The notes under the pieces were generated by a model. It saw only the letters and a list, made by a program, of their open reading frames with translations, did not search any database and had not been told where the DNA came from. The position numbers and the translations under genes were made by a program. This document shows positions 24,177 through 32,208 of a stretch of DNA of 64,000 bases, one piece after another (position 1 is the first letter of the stretch; each line of letters opens with the position of its first letter). Origin of the DNA: TMED23 sp964566055 (GTDB lineage Bacteria > Pseudomonadota > Alphaproteobacteria > Rhodospirillales > UBA2165). The stretch spans positions 11,824-75,823 of the forward strand of contig CAZMHI010000016.1 in the NCBI GenBank assembly GCA_964566055.1, read 5' to 3'.

Positions 24177-25349
24177 TTGAAACCAGCCAATTCGATTTTA
24201 GGCGAGTATGGCACGACGATCTTTACGGTGATGTCAGCGCTGGCGGTTGAGCACAAAGCGATCAATCTCGGTCAGGGTTTTCCGGATACCGATGGACCGG
24301 CTGATATTCTCGCCGAAGCGGAACGCGCCACCAAAGAAGGTCCCAATCAATATCCACCGATGATGGGAATTCCGGAACTGCGCCAGGCCGCTGCCGCTCA
24401 CAACAATACGTTCTACGATCTTGATATCGACTGGCAGAGCCAAACCATCGTCACCTCGGGCGCCACCGAAGCCATTGCCGCCAGCCTGTTCGGGCTGGTT
24501 GAGCCCGGTGATGAAGTGGTGATGATTGAGCCGTTATATGACAGCTATCTGCCGATGCTGCGCCGGGCTGGAGGTGTGCCCAAACTCGTTCGCATTGAGC
24601 CGCCTCATTGGCAGCTGCCCTATGAGGCGCTCGAAGAAGCCTTTTCTGATAATACCAAACTCATCATGCTCAACACGCCAACCAATCCGGCGGCCAAGGT
24701 CTATACTAAAGAAGAGCTGGAATTCATCGCCGGCTTGCTGGAAAAGCACGATGCCTATGCGGTCTGTGACGAAGTTTATGAGCACCTGGCTTATGACGGC
24801 CGGCCACATATTCCTCTGATGACGTTGCCCGGTATGGCTGAGCGCTGCATCAAGATCGGCTCGGCGGGTAAAACTTTTTCGATGACAGGCTGGAAAGTCG
24901 GCTATTCGGTTGGCGCCCCGAAACTGATCGAAGCGATGGCGAAAGCGCATCAATTTCTGACCTTTACGACACCGCCTAATCTGCAAAAAGCCGTGGCCTA
25001 TGGTCTCAACAAAGAAATCGACTATTTCAAATCCCTCGGTACGGATATGCAGGCCAAGCGCGACCGGCTCAGCGATGGGCTTGCGAAGATCGGCTTTGAG
25101 GTGATGGCCAGCGAAGGCACGTATTTTCTTACCACTGACTTCCGGCCCTTGGGCTTTAACGGCAATGATGCCGAGTTTTGTAAGCATCTGACAATTGAGG
25201 CCGGCGTCGGCGCCGTGCCCTTCAGCCCGTTTTATCAGGCTGGTCTGGAGAGCGGTGTCAGCCACTTCGCCCGTTTCTGCTACTGCAAACAAGACAGTCT
25301 CCTCGATGAAGCGCTCGACCGAATGGCGAAACATTTCGGCGGGGTGTAA
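24177..25349 (+). CDS. Class I/II PLP-dependent aminotransferase
   Basis: 390 residues, full length for the fold-type I aspartate/kynurenine/methionine aminotransferase group (YbdL, DapC and KAT-like). Seen: NLGQGFPDTDGP, TSGATEAIAA, LNTPTNPAAKVY (Asn and Pro of the PLP pocket), CDEVYEHLAYD (Asp and Tyr), the PLP Lys232 in GSAGKTFSMTGWKVGY, and SHFARFCY with the carboxylate-binding Arg. It transfers an amino group to 2-oxoglutarate or pyruvate. Its substrate could be Met, Phe or kynurenine; aromatic 2-oxo acids so formed would be substrates of the IorAB enzyme at 40.7 kb. The start is a TTG with GGGAG nine bases before it. Confidence 0.88.
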   Translation: MKPANSILGEYGTTIFTVMSALAVEHKAINLGQGFPDTDGPADILAEAERATKEGPNQYPPMMGIPELRQAAAAHNNTFYDLDIDWQSQTIVTSGATEAIAASLFGLVEPGDEVVMIEPLYDSYLPMLRRAGGVPKLVRIEPPHWQLPYEALEEAFSDNTKLIMLNTPTNPAAKVYTKEELEFIAGLLEKHDAYAVCDEVYEHLAYDGRPHIPLMTLPGMAERCIKIGSAGKTFSMTGWKVGYSVGAPKLIEAMAKAHQFLTFTTPPNLQKAVAYGLNKEIDYFKSLGTDMQAKRDRLSDGLAKIGFEVMASEGTYFLTTDFRPLGFNGNDAEFCKHLTIEAGVGAVPFSPFYQAGLESGVSHFARFCYCKQDSLLDEALDRMAKHFGGV

Positions 25350-25357
25350 ACACCCAT

Positions 25358-25448
25358 CGTCACCCCGGGCTACGACCCGGGGTCCAGTTTTAATCGGCAA
25401 AAATTTAGATGGTTGCTTTCTGGTTTCCGGGTCAAGCCCGGAATGACG
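25358..25448. repeat. CCCGGGTC-type palindromic interspersed repeat
   Basis: Two hairpins, CCCCGGG-N6-CCCGGGG (25363-25382) and CCGGG-TCAAG-CCCGG (25427-25441), inside a larger inverted pair that begins CGTCA and ends TGACG. This resembles the dispersed GTCACCCCGGGC... palindromes common between alphaproteobacterial genes. It separates two convergent genes and probably also ends their transcripts. Confidence 0.65.
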
Positions 25449-25474
25449 GCGGAGAGGAAGGGGAAGATGTCCCC

Positions 25475-26638
25475 TTAATTTTCCTCCCCCAATTTATTCA
25501 GAGCCGACGGTTCCAGTGCCGGTGAGGTGTAGTTCTCGATCGGGCCGGTGTGGGATTTGATGTGCATGAGGAACTTGGCGTCGAGCTTGTCGGCGTTCGC
25601 TAAAATAAAATCGAGCTCTTGAGCGGTGGCTTCTAGGAGAGCAGCGGCAAGTTGCTCGACGTCCTGCCAGCTCTCATCGATCCCATCAACGTGATAGCGT
25701 ATGGCGATATCTCCGAATTGGCGGTGACGCTGATGGGTGCTGGTGACCAGAAAAAGTGCCAGGTCCTTAGCGAGTTCTTCGGGTGACAGTCCCGCCCGTT
25801 CCTCACGCCGGCTTAAATGGCCGGGGCTCGAGTATTTAAGGACCGTCATTTCATCTGAATCGTCACATATATATATGTCATCGTCCGGCCACGACCGGAG
25901 CGCCAGGTCGTAGTCCATCGTGCTTTGATAGGTTTTGATCAATGGTGATGATTTAACGATCAGCGGATGCGGGATATAGGCGTGCGCCAAAATGCCTTTA
26001 CCGGCAACCCGCCAGCACAGCTGACTGGGATAAGAAGTGAGGTTCTCGGCATCAACAAAAAAAGCCTCCTGCAGATGGTGCGGATGATCGAGCGCCACTT
26101 GTACAAGCGCCCGGCCATCAACTGGAGTTTCTGCTGCGAGTACAGCTTTTAAAGCGGGCAGGGCGCCGTCGCTATTAATCCTCAAAAAGTTGATGTTCAT
26201 GGCTTTGGCGCCGGCCTGCATATGAGCTGCGGCGGCGGCCAGGGTGCCATCCGATAAAATAAAATTGGAATCGAGCAGTACGATCTCGGAATCCGGGTCT
26301 TCCAGCGCGCGGTCGGTCAGGTGCAGCACACAGCGCTTTTGGATTTCATATTTAACCTCCGGGCCTTCGAGGTTTTTGACCCATGCCAGCAATGGCGTTT
26401 CATCAACGCGCATATCGTCAAGCAGATGAAAATGCGGTGTCGCGTATTGGGAAAGCATTTGCACGTTTGGCTCAAAGGCAGCCAAGGAGTCATGATCCGT
26501 ATAAATGTGGTAGAACACCTCGCCATCCCGGGCGAGGCTCGGCAGATTACCCGCCATGCATTGGAAGGGCAGCGAGACTTCGACAAAGTTGCGGACGAAA
26601 CGCTCTCCCCAGACCAGCATGAACACGTGATAGATCAC
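25475..26638 (-). CDS. Glycosyltransferase-like protein of unknown substrate
   Basis: 387 residues from GTG 26638, chosen because GGGAGA lies eight bases upstream and the upstream gene ends 14 bases before. The N-terminal half has a Rossmann-like pattern: IYHVFMLVWGERFV start, EVFYHIYTDHDS, and an acidic strand-end EIVLLDSNFI that would be the metal/nucleotide-binding DxD-equivalent. This is the layout of GT-A-type enzymes, but conserved residues are too few to name a family. It is cotranscribed with the preceding TPR-glycosyltransferase gene, so both probably modify the same surface or protein target. Confidence 0.55.
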   Translation of the reverse strand: MIYHVFMLVWGERFVRNFVEVSLPFQCMAGNLPSLARDGEVFYHIYTDHDSLAAFEPNVQMLSQYATPHFHLLDDMRVDETPLLAWVKNLEGPEVKYEIQKRCVLHLTDRALEDPDSEIVLLDSNFILSDGTLAAAAAHMQAGAKAMNINFLRINSDGALPALKAVLAAETPVDGRALVQVALDHPHHLQEAFFVDAENLTSYPSQLCWRVAGKGILAHAYIPHPLIVKSSPLIKTYQSTMDYDLALRSWPDDDIYICDDSDEMTVLKYSSPGHLSRREERAGLSPEELAKDLALFLVTSTHQRHRQFGDIAIRYHVDGIDESWQDVEQLAAALLEATAQELDFILANADKLDAKFLMHIKSHTGPIENYTSPALEPSALNKLGEEN

Positions 26639-26651
26639 GGATGGCTCTCCC

Positions 26652-27857
26652 TTAGCGCCAGTATTCCTGAACCCAGGGAGCAGGATAGTCCGCTGGGTTC
26701 GGCGTGTCACCAAAACAGACGAGTTTGGCATTCTCCGGGATATTTTGCGCGGCCTTTAAACGGTAGTCGACGCACCAATCGAGTGGCCAGGTCTCGGCGT
26801 CCGGCGCCATCAGACCGGCCCAGTCCTGATCTCCCCGGAGACGCGAAGCTATGTCCGGCGTAAATTCCTCCCATAGCTCAGGCCGGGAGCCAACTTTCAA
26901 TAAAAAAGCCGTGGTGCTGAAACCGATTGAATACTCATTTGCTTTCACTACGAAATCCGCATTGTAGGTCAGCATCTCGTCCAGTGAGCCGGTAATGACT
27001 GTGTCTAAATCCAAAAATAAAATGCGCTTACCGAGTTCGGGGAGGTCCGGGCCAAACAAGGCGACTTTACTCCACCAGCCTTCCAGATCCGGGGCGGGCA
27101 GGGGATGAGTTTCAATCCCGCTCTCCAAGCCGCCGGTATTTTCGGTCAAGCAAACGAAGCGGGGGGCAGTTGACGCATGGTGGCTGACCATTGACGCGAG
27201 TTTGTTGACATAGTCAGGCCCGTATTTATCACCCCATTTAAGGCAAACCACGGTCGCGGCGGGAGCGCTGCCGGATATTTCGGCATTTCCTTTACCTGCT
27301 TTTAACGCAGCCACGCGCTTGAGACCGATATCGGCCAAAGGTTCATCCGGGTTGAGTTCGCTTGCGCGCGTGAATGTCTCGGAGGCTGCGGCCAAATCAG
27401 CGTGGCGAATTTGCAAGCGCCCCAAAGTAATCAGCGGCTCCATTTCGCCCGGGTTAACGGCGGCAGCCTGCCTGGCATAGTCAACGGCTTGGTCGAGATC
27501 ACCCAATAATTCGCTCGCCCGGGCAGCCAGCACAAATGCCATGGCGTTACTGGGATCGATATCAATGGCGGTCTGGAAACAGGTCAGCGCTTTTTGCTGC
27601 TCGGCGACATCGGTGTAGTAGCAGCCGAGACCAAAATGCACGGCGGCGTCATCGGGCAGGCTAACAGCGGCGGCGGTCAGAAAGCGTAAAGACTTTTCAT
27701 CTTCGCTGAGACGCTGATAGAGCAGGCCGACGATTTTCTGAATATTGGGCTCATCCGGAATTTGATCTTCAATAGTGTCGAGCAAGCCCCGCGCTTCAGA
27801 CAGTTTGTTAGCCTGATCGAGTTCCAGCACGTCCTGAAGTGTCGCCAATAATGTCAT
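26652..27857 (-). CDS. TPR-domain protein with C-terminal glycosyltransferase domain
   Basis: 401 residues. Residues 1-190 hold about five TPR repeats (for example FGLGCYYTDVAEQQKALTCF, VLAARASELLGDLDQAVDY, LGRLQIRHADLAAASETF). Residues 210-400 look like a GT-A transferase: VVCLKWGDKYG start, LFLDLDTVITGSLDEML carrying the DxD metal-binding motif, and DQDWAG near the end. TPR-GT fusions commonly glycosylate proteins or build surface glycans. ATG 27857 is preferred (AAGGA ten bases upstream) over an in-frame start 19 codons earlier. First gene of a two-gene operon with the 25475 gene. Confidence 0.75.
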   Translation of the reverse strand: MTLLATLQDVLELDQANKLSEARGLLDTIEDQIPDEPNIQKIVGLLYQRLSEDEKSLRFLTAAAVSLPDDAAVHFGLGCYYTDVAEQQKALTCFQTAIDIDPSNAMAFVLAARASELLGDLDQAVDYARQAAAVNPGEMEPLITLGRLQIRHADLAAASETFTRASELNPDEPLADIGLKRVAALKAGKGNAEISGSAPAATVVCLKWGDKYGPDYVNKLASMVSHHASTAPRFVCLTENTGGLESGIETHPLPAPDLEGWWSKVALFGPDLPELGKRILFLDLDTVITGSLDEMLTYNADFVVKANEYSIGFSTTAFLLKVGSRPELWEEFTPDIASRLRGDQDWAGLMAPDAETWPLDWCVDYRLKAAQNIPENAKLVCFGDTPNPADYPAPWVQEYWR

Positions 27858-27945
27858 CTGCTTTGGGTCCTTTTTCCGACTATGACATATTCCGGTCCGG
27901 GTTTTAAAATCCAATTAAAAATATTTCAGAAAGTGCAGCCTGTAC

Positions 27946-27974
27946 TTGACGCTTGGGGGGCTTAGGGTTACACA
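27946..27974 (+). promoter_or_regulatory. Promoter of the tRNA-His gene
   Basis: TTGACG, a 17-base spacer and TACACA lie 35 bases upstream of the mature tRNA 5' end, with a GC-rich discriminator after the -10, as usual for stable RNA genes. Confidence 0.6.
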
Positions 27975-28008
27975 ATCGCCTCCCAACACGAGTATGCTTG
28001 GGTCATGT

Positions 28009-28086
28009 GGCGAACGTAGCTCAACTGGTTAGAGCACCGGCTTGTGGTGCCGGGGGTTGGGGGTTCAAGTCCCCTCGTTCGCCCCA
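28009..28086 (+). tRNA. tRNA-His (anticodon GTG)
   Basis: A complete cloverleaf: acceptor GCGAACG/CGTTCGC plus the extra G(-1) opposite C73 that is specific for tRNA-His, D-arm with TAGCTCAACTGGTTAGAGC, anticodon stem CCGGC/GCCGG with loop TTGTGGT (GTG at 28044-28046), T-arm GGGGG-TTCAAGT-CCCC and an encoded CCA end. It decodes CAC and CAU. Its 3' end appears in degenerate form at 31778-31807, suggesting use as an integration site. Confidence 0.97.
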
Positions 28087-28164
28087 TTTTTTCAATGACT
28101 TAGCAGATTTCCCCCAGCTCAAAAACAGGTAAAAACGCCAAAAGGTAACACTGAGGGTAACAGA

Positions 28165-28395
28165 TTGCATAACTCAAACCCCGCATCCCTCGGCAACGCC
28201 GCCAAATATAATTCCCGCTTGTTGGCGATCTGCAACCATTGCGCCAATACCGTTGATCTCGGCTTATCCTCGATGGTCAAGAAATACGGACGCGATTACC
28301 CCGTTCCTGCGCTGGTGCCTAAATTGAAATGCACCCGATGTGGATCAAATAGCTGTGCGGTGCAGTTGGCGTTGCCGGAAGATAAGTTTGCTTAG
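28165..28395 (+). CDS. Small zinc-ribbon-like hypothetical protein
   Basis: 76 residues from a TTG preceded by GAGGG seven bases upstream. Two CxxC pairs, CNHC near residue 23 and CTRC near 55, can form one zinc ribbon; the segment between (LGLSSMVKKYGRDYPVPAL) is basic. Small zinc-ribbon proteins next to tRNA integration sites are frequent in mobile or accessory DNA. No family name is possible from this. It is the first gene after tRNA-His. Confidence 0.6.
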   Translation: MHNSNPASLGNAAKYNSRLLAICNHCANTVDLGLSSMVKKYGRDYPVPALVPKLKCTRCGSNSCAVQLALPEDKFA

Positions 28396-28465
28396 TCAGC
28401 TAACATAGAAAACCAAAAACTTTCTCATCCATGATTTCCGCTACACGATTTTAGTAGGATCGTTA

Positions 28466-28891
28466 TTACAAGCTGATTTCTTTTGGTTTGGTTTTTTTTG
28501 TCGGTGGTTTGTGGCCTTTGTCAATGCACCCATTTGACGCTCTATAAGATGTTTCATGCTTCACAACAGTTCCATTTCTAATTAGAAAATAATGCAACTT
28601 ATATCCAGTGTATCCACCATAGCTATTTTTGCCGTTGATCATATAACAGGTATAGAAGCCATATATGATGTTTCTGAATTCGGCGAAGCCGCCCTGTTGG
28701 GGTGTTAATTCAAGTTTCCATTTTGCAGTTTCAGCGTCTTTTAGCTGATACTTCAAATATTGTTTTACGATATTTTCAGCATCATGCGGATACTCTCCAT
28801 AATCCGCATTTTCCCGTTCTGCCTGAGTTGGCAAAGTCGCAATACATCCATATAAAAAAATTAAAGTGATGAAAAACGTAATTATTTTCAT
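28466..28891 (-). CDS. Small lipoprotein, hypothetical
   Basis: 141 residues with a lipoprotein signal (hydrophobic FFITLIFLYGC, Cys at about 16). The mature part is rich in Tyr, Lys and Asn (YGFYTCYMINGKNSYGGYTG) and has a basic Pro/Lys tail (KPPTKKTKPKE). The DNA is much more AT-rich than the neighbouring housekeeping genes, consistent with acquired DNA. Family unknown. Confidence 0.6.
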   Translation of the reverse strand: MKIITFFITLIFLYGCIATLPTQAERENADYGEYPHDAENIVKQYLKYQLKDAETAKWKLELTPQQGGFAEFRNIIYGFYTCYMINGKNSYGGYTGYKLHYFLIRNGTVVKHETSYRASNGCIDKGHKPPTKKTKPKEISL

Positions 28892-29066
28892 AACCGCCCC
28901 CGATAGAACCCAAATCCTATCAGATCGATTGTTCTATAGTAAGAACAATTAAATCCGTGACGACATTGATATGGTCGATGAATTGGATTTCGATTGCAGT
29001 ACCGCCTAGCTTTTACACGCATTCCGTTTTAGTGTGATTGGATAAGATCAGAGGCAGGAGGGAGAT

Positions 29067-29438
29067 ATGGAAAGTATCTTGTTATTGGTTGGGGCCGTCA
29101 TTGTTGGTCTGATCCTTCTTTCACTCGCTTTCGTCTTGTTTTCCTATTTGGTGGTTGGTGCCGTGTCTTTATTTGAGTGGGCGTCAGAATCGGGTTTCTT
29201 GGGAGTAGCCGCCTATTTTGCCAGTTGGATATTTATGTTTCCTTTTATGCTAATTGGCTGCGTCATTTTCGGCTTCCTCATAGAATACAAGGAGAAACAA
29301 TTCTTTGCCCGACTAGCCGAACGGAGCCGACTAAACCGACTAGAAAATACTACAGTCAATACTGAGACTGATGTCGATTCCCAACCTGACCTATACGAGG
29401 AACCCTTGTCTGAATATGAGAAGAAGAGAGGGTATTAA
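29067..29438 (+). CDS. Small membrane protein, hypothetical
   Basis: 123 residues. Two or three membrane helices occupy the first 85 residues (about 5-28, 32-45, 55-82), followed by a soluble acidic tail with KEKQFFARLAERSRLNRL and a Glu/Asp-rich end. AGGAGGGAGAT precedes the ATG, a strong RBS. Not recognised. It begins a run of small plus-strand genes in the AT-rich islet. Confidence 0.65.
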   Translation: MESILLLVGAVIVGLILLSLAFVLFSYLVVGAVSLFEWASESGFLGVAAYFASWIFMFPFMLIGCVIFGFLIEYKEKQFFARLAERSRLNRLENTTVNTETDVDSQPDLYEEPLSEYEKKRGY

Positions 29439-29443
29439 AGCAA

Positions 29444-29524
29444 TTGACCCGCCCCATCCTAATCATCGCCACCTTGCTCCTGCTGACCGGCTGTAACGGT
29501 CATGTCGCTAGAGTGGCGGGGTAA
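29444..29524 (+). CDS. Possible 26-residue lipoprotein
   Basis: MTRPILIIATLLLLTGCNGH and a few more residues, from a TTG five bases after the preceding stop. The hydrophobic stretch ending in LLTGC is a textbook lipobox, leaving a mature peptide of only about ten residues, as in entericidin-type peptides. RBS support is weak (GAGAGGG about eleven bases away). Confidence 0.4.
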   Translation: MTRPILIIATLLLLTGCNGHVARVAG

Positions 29525-29561
29525 CAAAGAAGCCATATGAATTTACCAAAGTAGTGTATTT

Positions 29562-29684
29562 ATGACATCGCCAATACGTAAACTTATTAACGAAACTTCA
29601 AATATTGTTATAGGATTAATCCTCCTGATAGGATTCAATGCGCTATTTTATTTTGTATTTAAAATTCTAGGAATAGGACAATGA
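29562..29684 (+). CDS. Possible 40-residue single-TM peptide
   Basis: A short ORF starting MTSPIRKLINETSNIVIGLI and continuing into a hydrophobic helix to FKILGIGQ. Its TGA overlaps the ATG of the next small ORF by the ATGA arrangement, which favours real translation-coupled reading. No strong RBS of its own is seen. Function unknown. Confidence 0.4.
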   Translation: MTSPIRKLINETSNIVIGLILLIGFNALFYFVFKILGIGQ

Positions 29685-29806
29685 GTTTGTTCCGTCTTGC
29701 AGAGTCGGTCGTGAAGTTGGCAGTGCATGGCGGCGAGAGTGCCTATGAAGCGGCATCAGCGGCGTGGCAGAAAATGTCTACAGAGAAACCGGGGGAGAAG
29801 GAATGA
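29681..29806 (+). CDS. Possible 41-residue soluble peptide
   Basis: Starts MSLFRLAESVVKLAVHGGES and continues as an amphipathic helix ending in a charged KPGEKE tail. AGGAA lies about seven bases before the ATG. It overlaps the upstream ORF by ATGA and the downstream membrane protein by ATGA as well, so three ORFs are chained. Function unknown. Confidence 0.45.
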   Translation: MSLFRLAESVVKLAVHGGESAYEAASAAWQKMSTEKPGEKE

Positions 29807-30432
29807 CGCTTGGAACAGGCATCTTCTTATCTTCAATTTTCTTAGGCTTGATTTTTCTGTTTCATTCAACGAAAGACCGATGGAACTGGCGCAAAATAAT
29901 AAAACGTGGCGGCGTTACTATCTTGGTTCTTATTATATTAGGGGGTGGTGGATTTACTGCATTAATTTATCAGCATCAAATCAGCGAATATTTTAGCACA
30001 GGTTCCATCATCAACTTGGATGCTTCACCAAAAAAATACGAGGAAGTTTGGGACATTAAATTAGGAGCCAGCCAAGAAGACTTGCTTTTCCTGAAAGGGA
30101 TACCATCAAGCAAAACATCCAATAAAGACCCAAATGAAAAGGTTTGGTTCTATAAACAAGAATATGGTGATAACTGGATCGTGGATTTTGATAAGAACGA
30201 TAAAGTTTCTCAGGTATTGCTATACAAAATTTACATGACTTCCGACATAAAAATAAATGGCATAAGTTATGGCAGCACCTTGAAAACCTTAGTAAATAAA
30301 TTAGGTAAACCCAGTCGAATAATAGTTAGCAAAGATAAGCTAAGGAAGTTTTACCTATACGATCAACTCAACAATAAATTTGTGCTTGAGAAGGCTAAAG
30401 TGGTAGCAATGGGGATCAATAAACCTCTCTAA
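29803..30432 (+). CDS. Two-TM membrane-anchored protein with BamE/SmpA-like repeats
   Basis: 209 residues from ATG 29803 (GGGAG just upstream, coupled by ATGA to the preceding peptide). Two membrane helices at about 5-22 and 36-55 anchor a soluble domain. That domain contains two similar segments, KLGASQEDLLFLKGIPSS...VWFYK and SYGSTLKTLVNKLGKPSR...FYLYD, each with the G-x-S/T-xx-D/K-L...LG.P pattern of BamE/SmpA-like folds that help assemble envelope components. The family call rests only on that pattern. AT-rich like the rest of the islet. Confidence 0.55.
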   Translation: MTLGTGIFLSSIFLGLIFLFHSTKDRWNWRKIIKRGGVTILVLIILGGGGFTALIYQHQISEYFSTGSIINLDASPKKYEEVWDIKLGASQEDLLFLKGIPSSKTSNKDPNEKVWFYKQEYGDNWIVDFDKNDKVSQVLLYKIYMTSDIKINGISYGSTLKTLVNKLGKPSRIIVSKDKLRKFYLYDQLNNKFVLEKAKVVAMGINKPL

Positions 30433-30434
30433 CC

Positions 30435-30530
30435 CTACTGAGTCTGATGCATCAGCTCCAACCGCTGTGAAGTAATCTCTGCCGCAATGCTGGGGTATTC
30501 CTCGACCAACTGCTGACGGGCGGAAAGCTA
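30435..30530 (-). pseudogene. Possible 3' remnant of a lost gene
   Basis: On the minus strand a short frame encodes RQQLVEEYPSIAAEITSQRL and a few more residues before a TAG. It has no start codon or upstream body, and its GC content is higher than its AT-rich surroundings, so it may be the C-terminal scrap of a gene removed by rearrangement. Too short to identify. Confidence 0.25.
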
Positions 30531-30580
30531 ATATTTAGCTTATTGTTGACACATAAAATGATGTGAAAGATGTTGCGAAA

Positions 30581-31522
30581 ATGGAAACTAATTTTATCAG
30601 CGAAGAAGACAAAAAAAATTACGTTGATTTTTTTACCCATCTTTTAAATGGAGTTGCTCTTCGGCGAGGACTTAGGCCAATTTATCACTATACAAGCGGT
30701 GAAAGGCTAATACAGATCATTAGTTCAGGTGAACATTGGGCAACTCAAGCTTCATGCCTCAACGACAGCAAAGAACTATCTCACTCTGTAGATTTGCTAA
30801 AGAAAACAATAAATAAAAGAAAAAATACGGAAGTCAGTAAGGAATTTGATTATCTCCTTTCTGTAATTGAGGAAATATTGAACCAACCAGATGTTGCAGT
30901 CGCCGGAGTATTTGTGAGTTGTTTTTCTGAGCGTGAAGATGATTTAAGTCAATGGCGAGCCTATGGCGGGTTATCAGGTGGGTATTCCATTGAATATGAT
31001 ACTGGTAAGCTGGCGGAAATTGCCGGTCCTCAACGTGATTTGATTTCACCTGTTATATACGAAGGCAGGGATTTAATAGCGATATTAGATGACTTAATAA
31101 AACATACTGAAATTTACTTTATGCAAGGTATTCAAAATGGTCACGATCCTATGGAGGAGTGGGCTAAAGTGTTTGCAGAGCATTGGTTGGAGCAACTTTC
31201 CTTCATGACCCCCTTATTACCTTTAGATAGAACAGATAAATTCGCCAATATGACGCAAAATCAATTAGAAAATTGCCCGAATTGTAAAATCGGAATGGAT
31301 ACTGATGGGTTAAGTATCTCGATCACATATCTGGTTTATGAATGTACTTCTTGCCGCAACATATTTTGCGAATTGTGCAGTGATGCCCTTTTTAGTGAGG
31401 ACGATACAATTACTTGTCCGCATTGTAGTATCATTTGCTTTGATGCTAAGCGGGCAAATCACACTGGAAACAGACCAAGTGATGTCGTCGAGATAGAACC
31501 GTTAGCTTTTTTTACGATCTAA
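30581..31522 (+). CDS. DUF2971-like protein with C-terminal zinc-ribbon region
   Basis: 313 residues. The first ~200 follow the DUF2971 pattern: IYHYTSGERLIQIISSGEHW, ASCLNDSKEL, then VAGVFVSCFSEREDDLSQWR and AYGGLSGGYSIEYD. Proteins of this family are scattered through accessory and defence-related loci, but their biochemical role is unsettled. The C-terminal ~75 residues differ from the usual family end and carry CPNC, CTSC, CELC and CPHC pairs, enough for two zinc ribbons or a RING-like site. ATG 30581 is used; a GTG six codons earlier is possible. It stands alone at the end of the tRNA-His islet in AT-rich DNA, fitting horizontal gain. Confidence 0.65.
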   Translation: METNFISEEDKKNYVDFFTHLLNGVALRRGLRPIYHYTSGERLIQIISSGEHWATQASCLNDSKELSHSVDLLKKTINKRKNTEVSKEFDYLLSVIEEILNQPDVAVAGVFVSCFSEREDDLSQWRAYGGLSGGYSIEYDTGKLAEIAGPQRDLISPVIYEGRDLIAILDDLIKHTEIYFMQGIQNGHDPMEEWAKVFAEHWLEQLSFMTPLLPLDRTDKFANMTQNQLENCPNCKIGMDTDGLSISITYLVYECTSCRNIFCELCSDALFSEDDTITCPHCSIICFDAKRANHTGNRPSDVVEIEPLAFFTI

Positions 31523-31529
31523 ATTAGAT

Positions 31530-31751
31530 ATGTTGAAATCTTGCAAATACCTTTTAACCGAAATTAAAATAGAAACTTCCGGCAGGCATAAAATTGTTTT
31601 TTGGATTAGATTTTCTGAAATATTTGGATGCGGTCTTAATGATCTTAAATGCGACCATGCAATGGCGTGCCGTAAATTTATTTCTGAAATTTTGTCCTCT
31701 CAAACTAAATTTAATGACCACCTTAGTCGGTCAAAATCGGGTTCGTACTAG
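31530..31751 (+). CDS. Doubtful small ORF
   Basis: 73 codons starting eight bases after the DUF2971-like gene. The product (MLKSCKYLLTEIKIETSGRH...) is Cys/Lys-rich with no recognisable fold and no RBS. It may be a genuine second gene of that unit or a chance frame in AT-rich DNA. Confidence 0.25.
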   Translation: MLKSCKYLLTEIKIETSGRHKIVFWIRFSEIFGCGLNDLKCDHAMACRKFISEILSSQTKFNDHLSRSKSGSY

Positions 31752-31777
31752 CAACTTCCGGCACGGCTGACAGTACC

Positions 31778-31807
31778 GTTAGAGTCCCCTGGTTCTCCCC
31801 ATATTTC
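31778..31807 (+). repeat. Imperfect copy of the tRNA-His 3' end (possible att remnant)
   Basis: 24 of 30 bases match 28063-28092, the T-arm to CCA end of tRNA-His, in the same orientation; shared blocks include AGTCCCCT, GTTC and CCCCAT. The copy sits exactly where the AT-rich islet ends and ordinary genes resume. A recently used att site would be identical, so this is either old and degenerate or a different tRNA remnant. Confidence 0.45.
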
Positions 31808-31809
31808 AT

Positions 31810-32208
31810 CTACCGTACTTCTGCCAAGTCATTCCAAACTTTTTGATCGATAATTTTGCTGTCTTTGATAACGAACCTGTCAATAAAGCGAATGCCAGAG
31901 AATTCCGAGCCGTCCGGCCATTGGCCATATAGAGTGCCGTAGCAGTAAACGATAATTCCATCATCTGATACCAGTGGATCAAAACGGTCATAGGTTTTCT
32001 TGACCCAACGGTAACGAGGCTTGGCCCACTCGATTAATTCTTCGAATGTCGTAAATATTTGATCACCGGGAAAAAGCATCTTAAATCCATCGCTCAATAC
32101 CGCTTTCGCTGCGGCGAGGTCCCGGTCTTCCATGGCATTCAAGTAAGCCTCAATTAGGGCCACAGCAGCGGCTGGACTATCGTTTGCTGCCACGTTCTCA
32201 TTCTTCAT
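31810..32208 (-). CDS. SnoaL/NTF2-like small cone-barrel protein
   Basis: 132 residues, cytoplasmic, with the start pattern AVALIEAYLNAMEDRDLAAA, then LSDGFKMLFPGD and the end strands RFIDRFVIKDSKIIDQKVW. This is the SnoaL/ketosteroid-isomerase-like fold, used by isomerases, hydrolases and dehydratases acting on small hydrophobic molecules. No catalytic set can be fixed. It lies just beyond the islet boundary, divergent from a bicupin. Confidence 0.75.
   Translation of the reverse strand: MKNENVAANDSPAAAVALIEAYLNAMEDRDLAAAKAVLSDGFKMLFPGDQIFTTFEELIEWAKPRYRWVKKTYDRFDPLVSDDGIIVYCYGTLYGQWPDGSEFSGIRFIDRFVIKDSKIIDQKVWNDLAEVR

Noticed and set aside
24534..25400. 288-codon minus-strand frame opposite the aminotransferase
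   Set aside because: The plus-strand frame is a complete PLP enzyme; the antisense product has no recognisable fold.
30452..30640. 62-codon minus-strand frame before the DUF2971-like gene
   Set aside because: No RBS, Phe-rich AT-driven composition, and it overlaps the start of the plus-strand gene.
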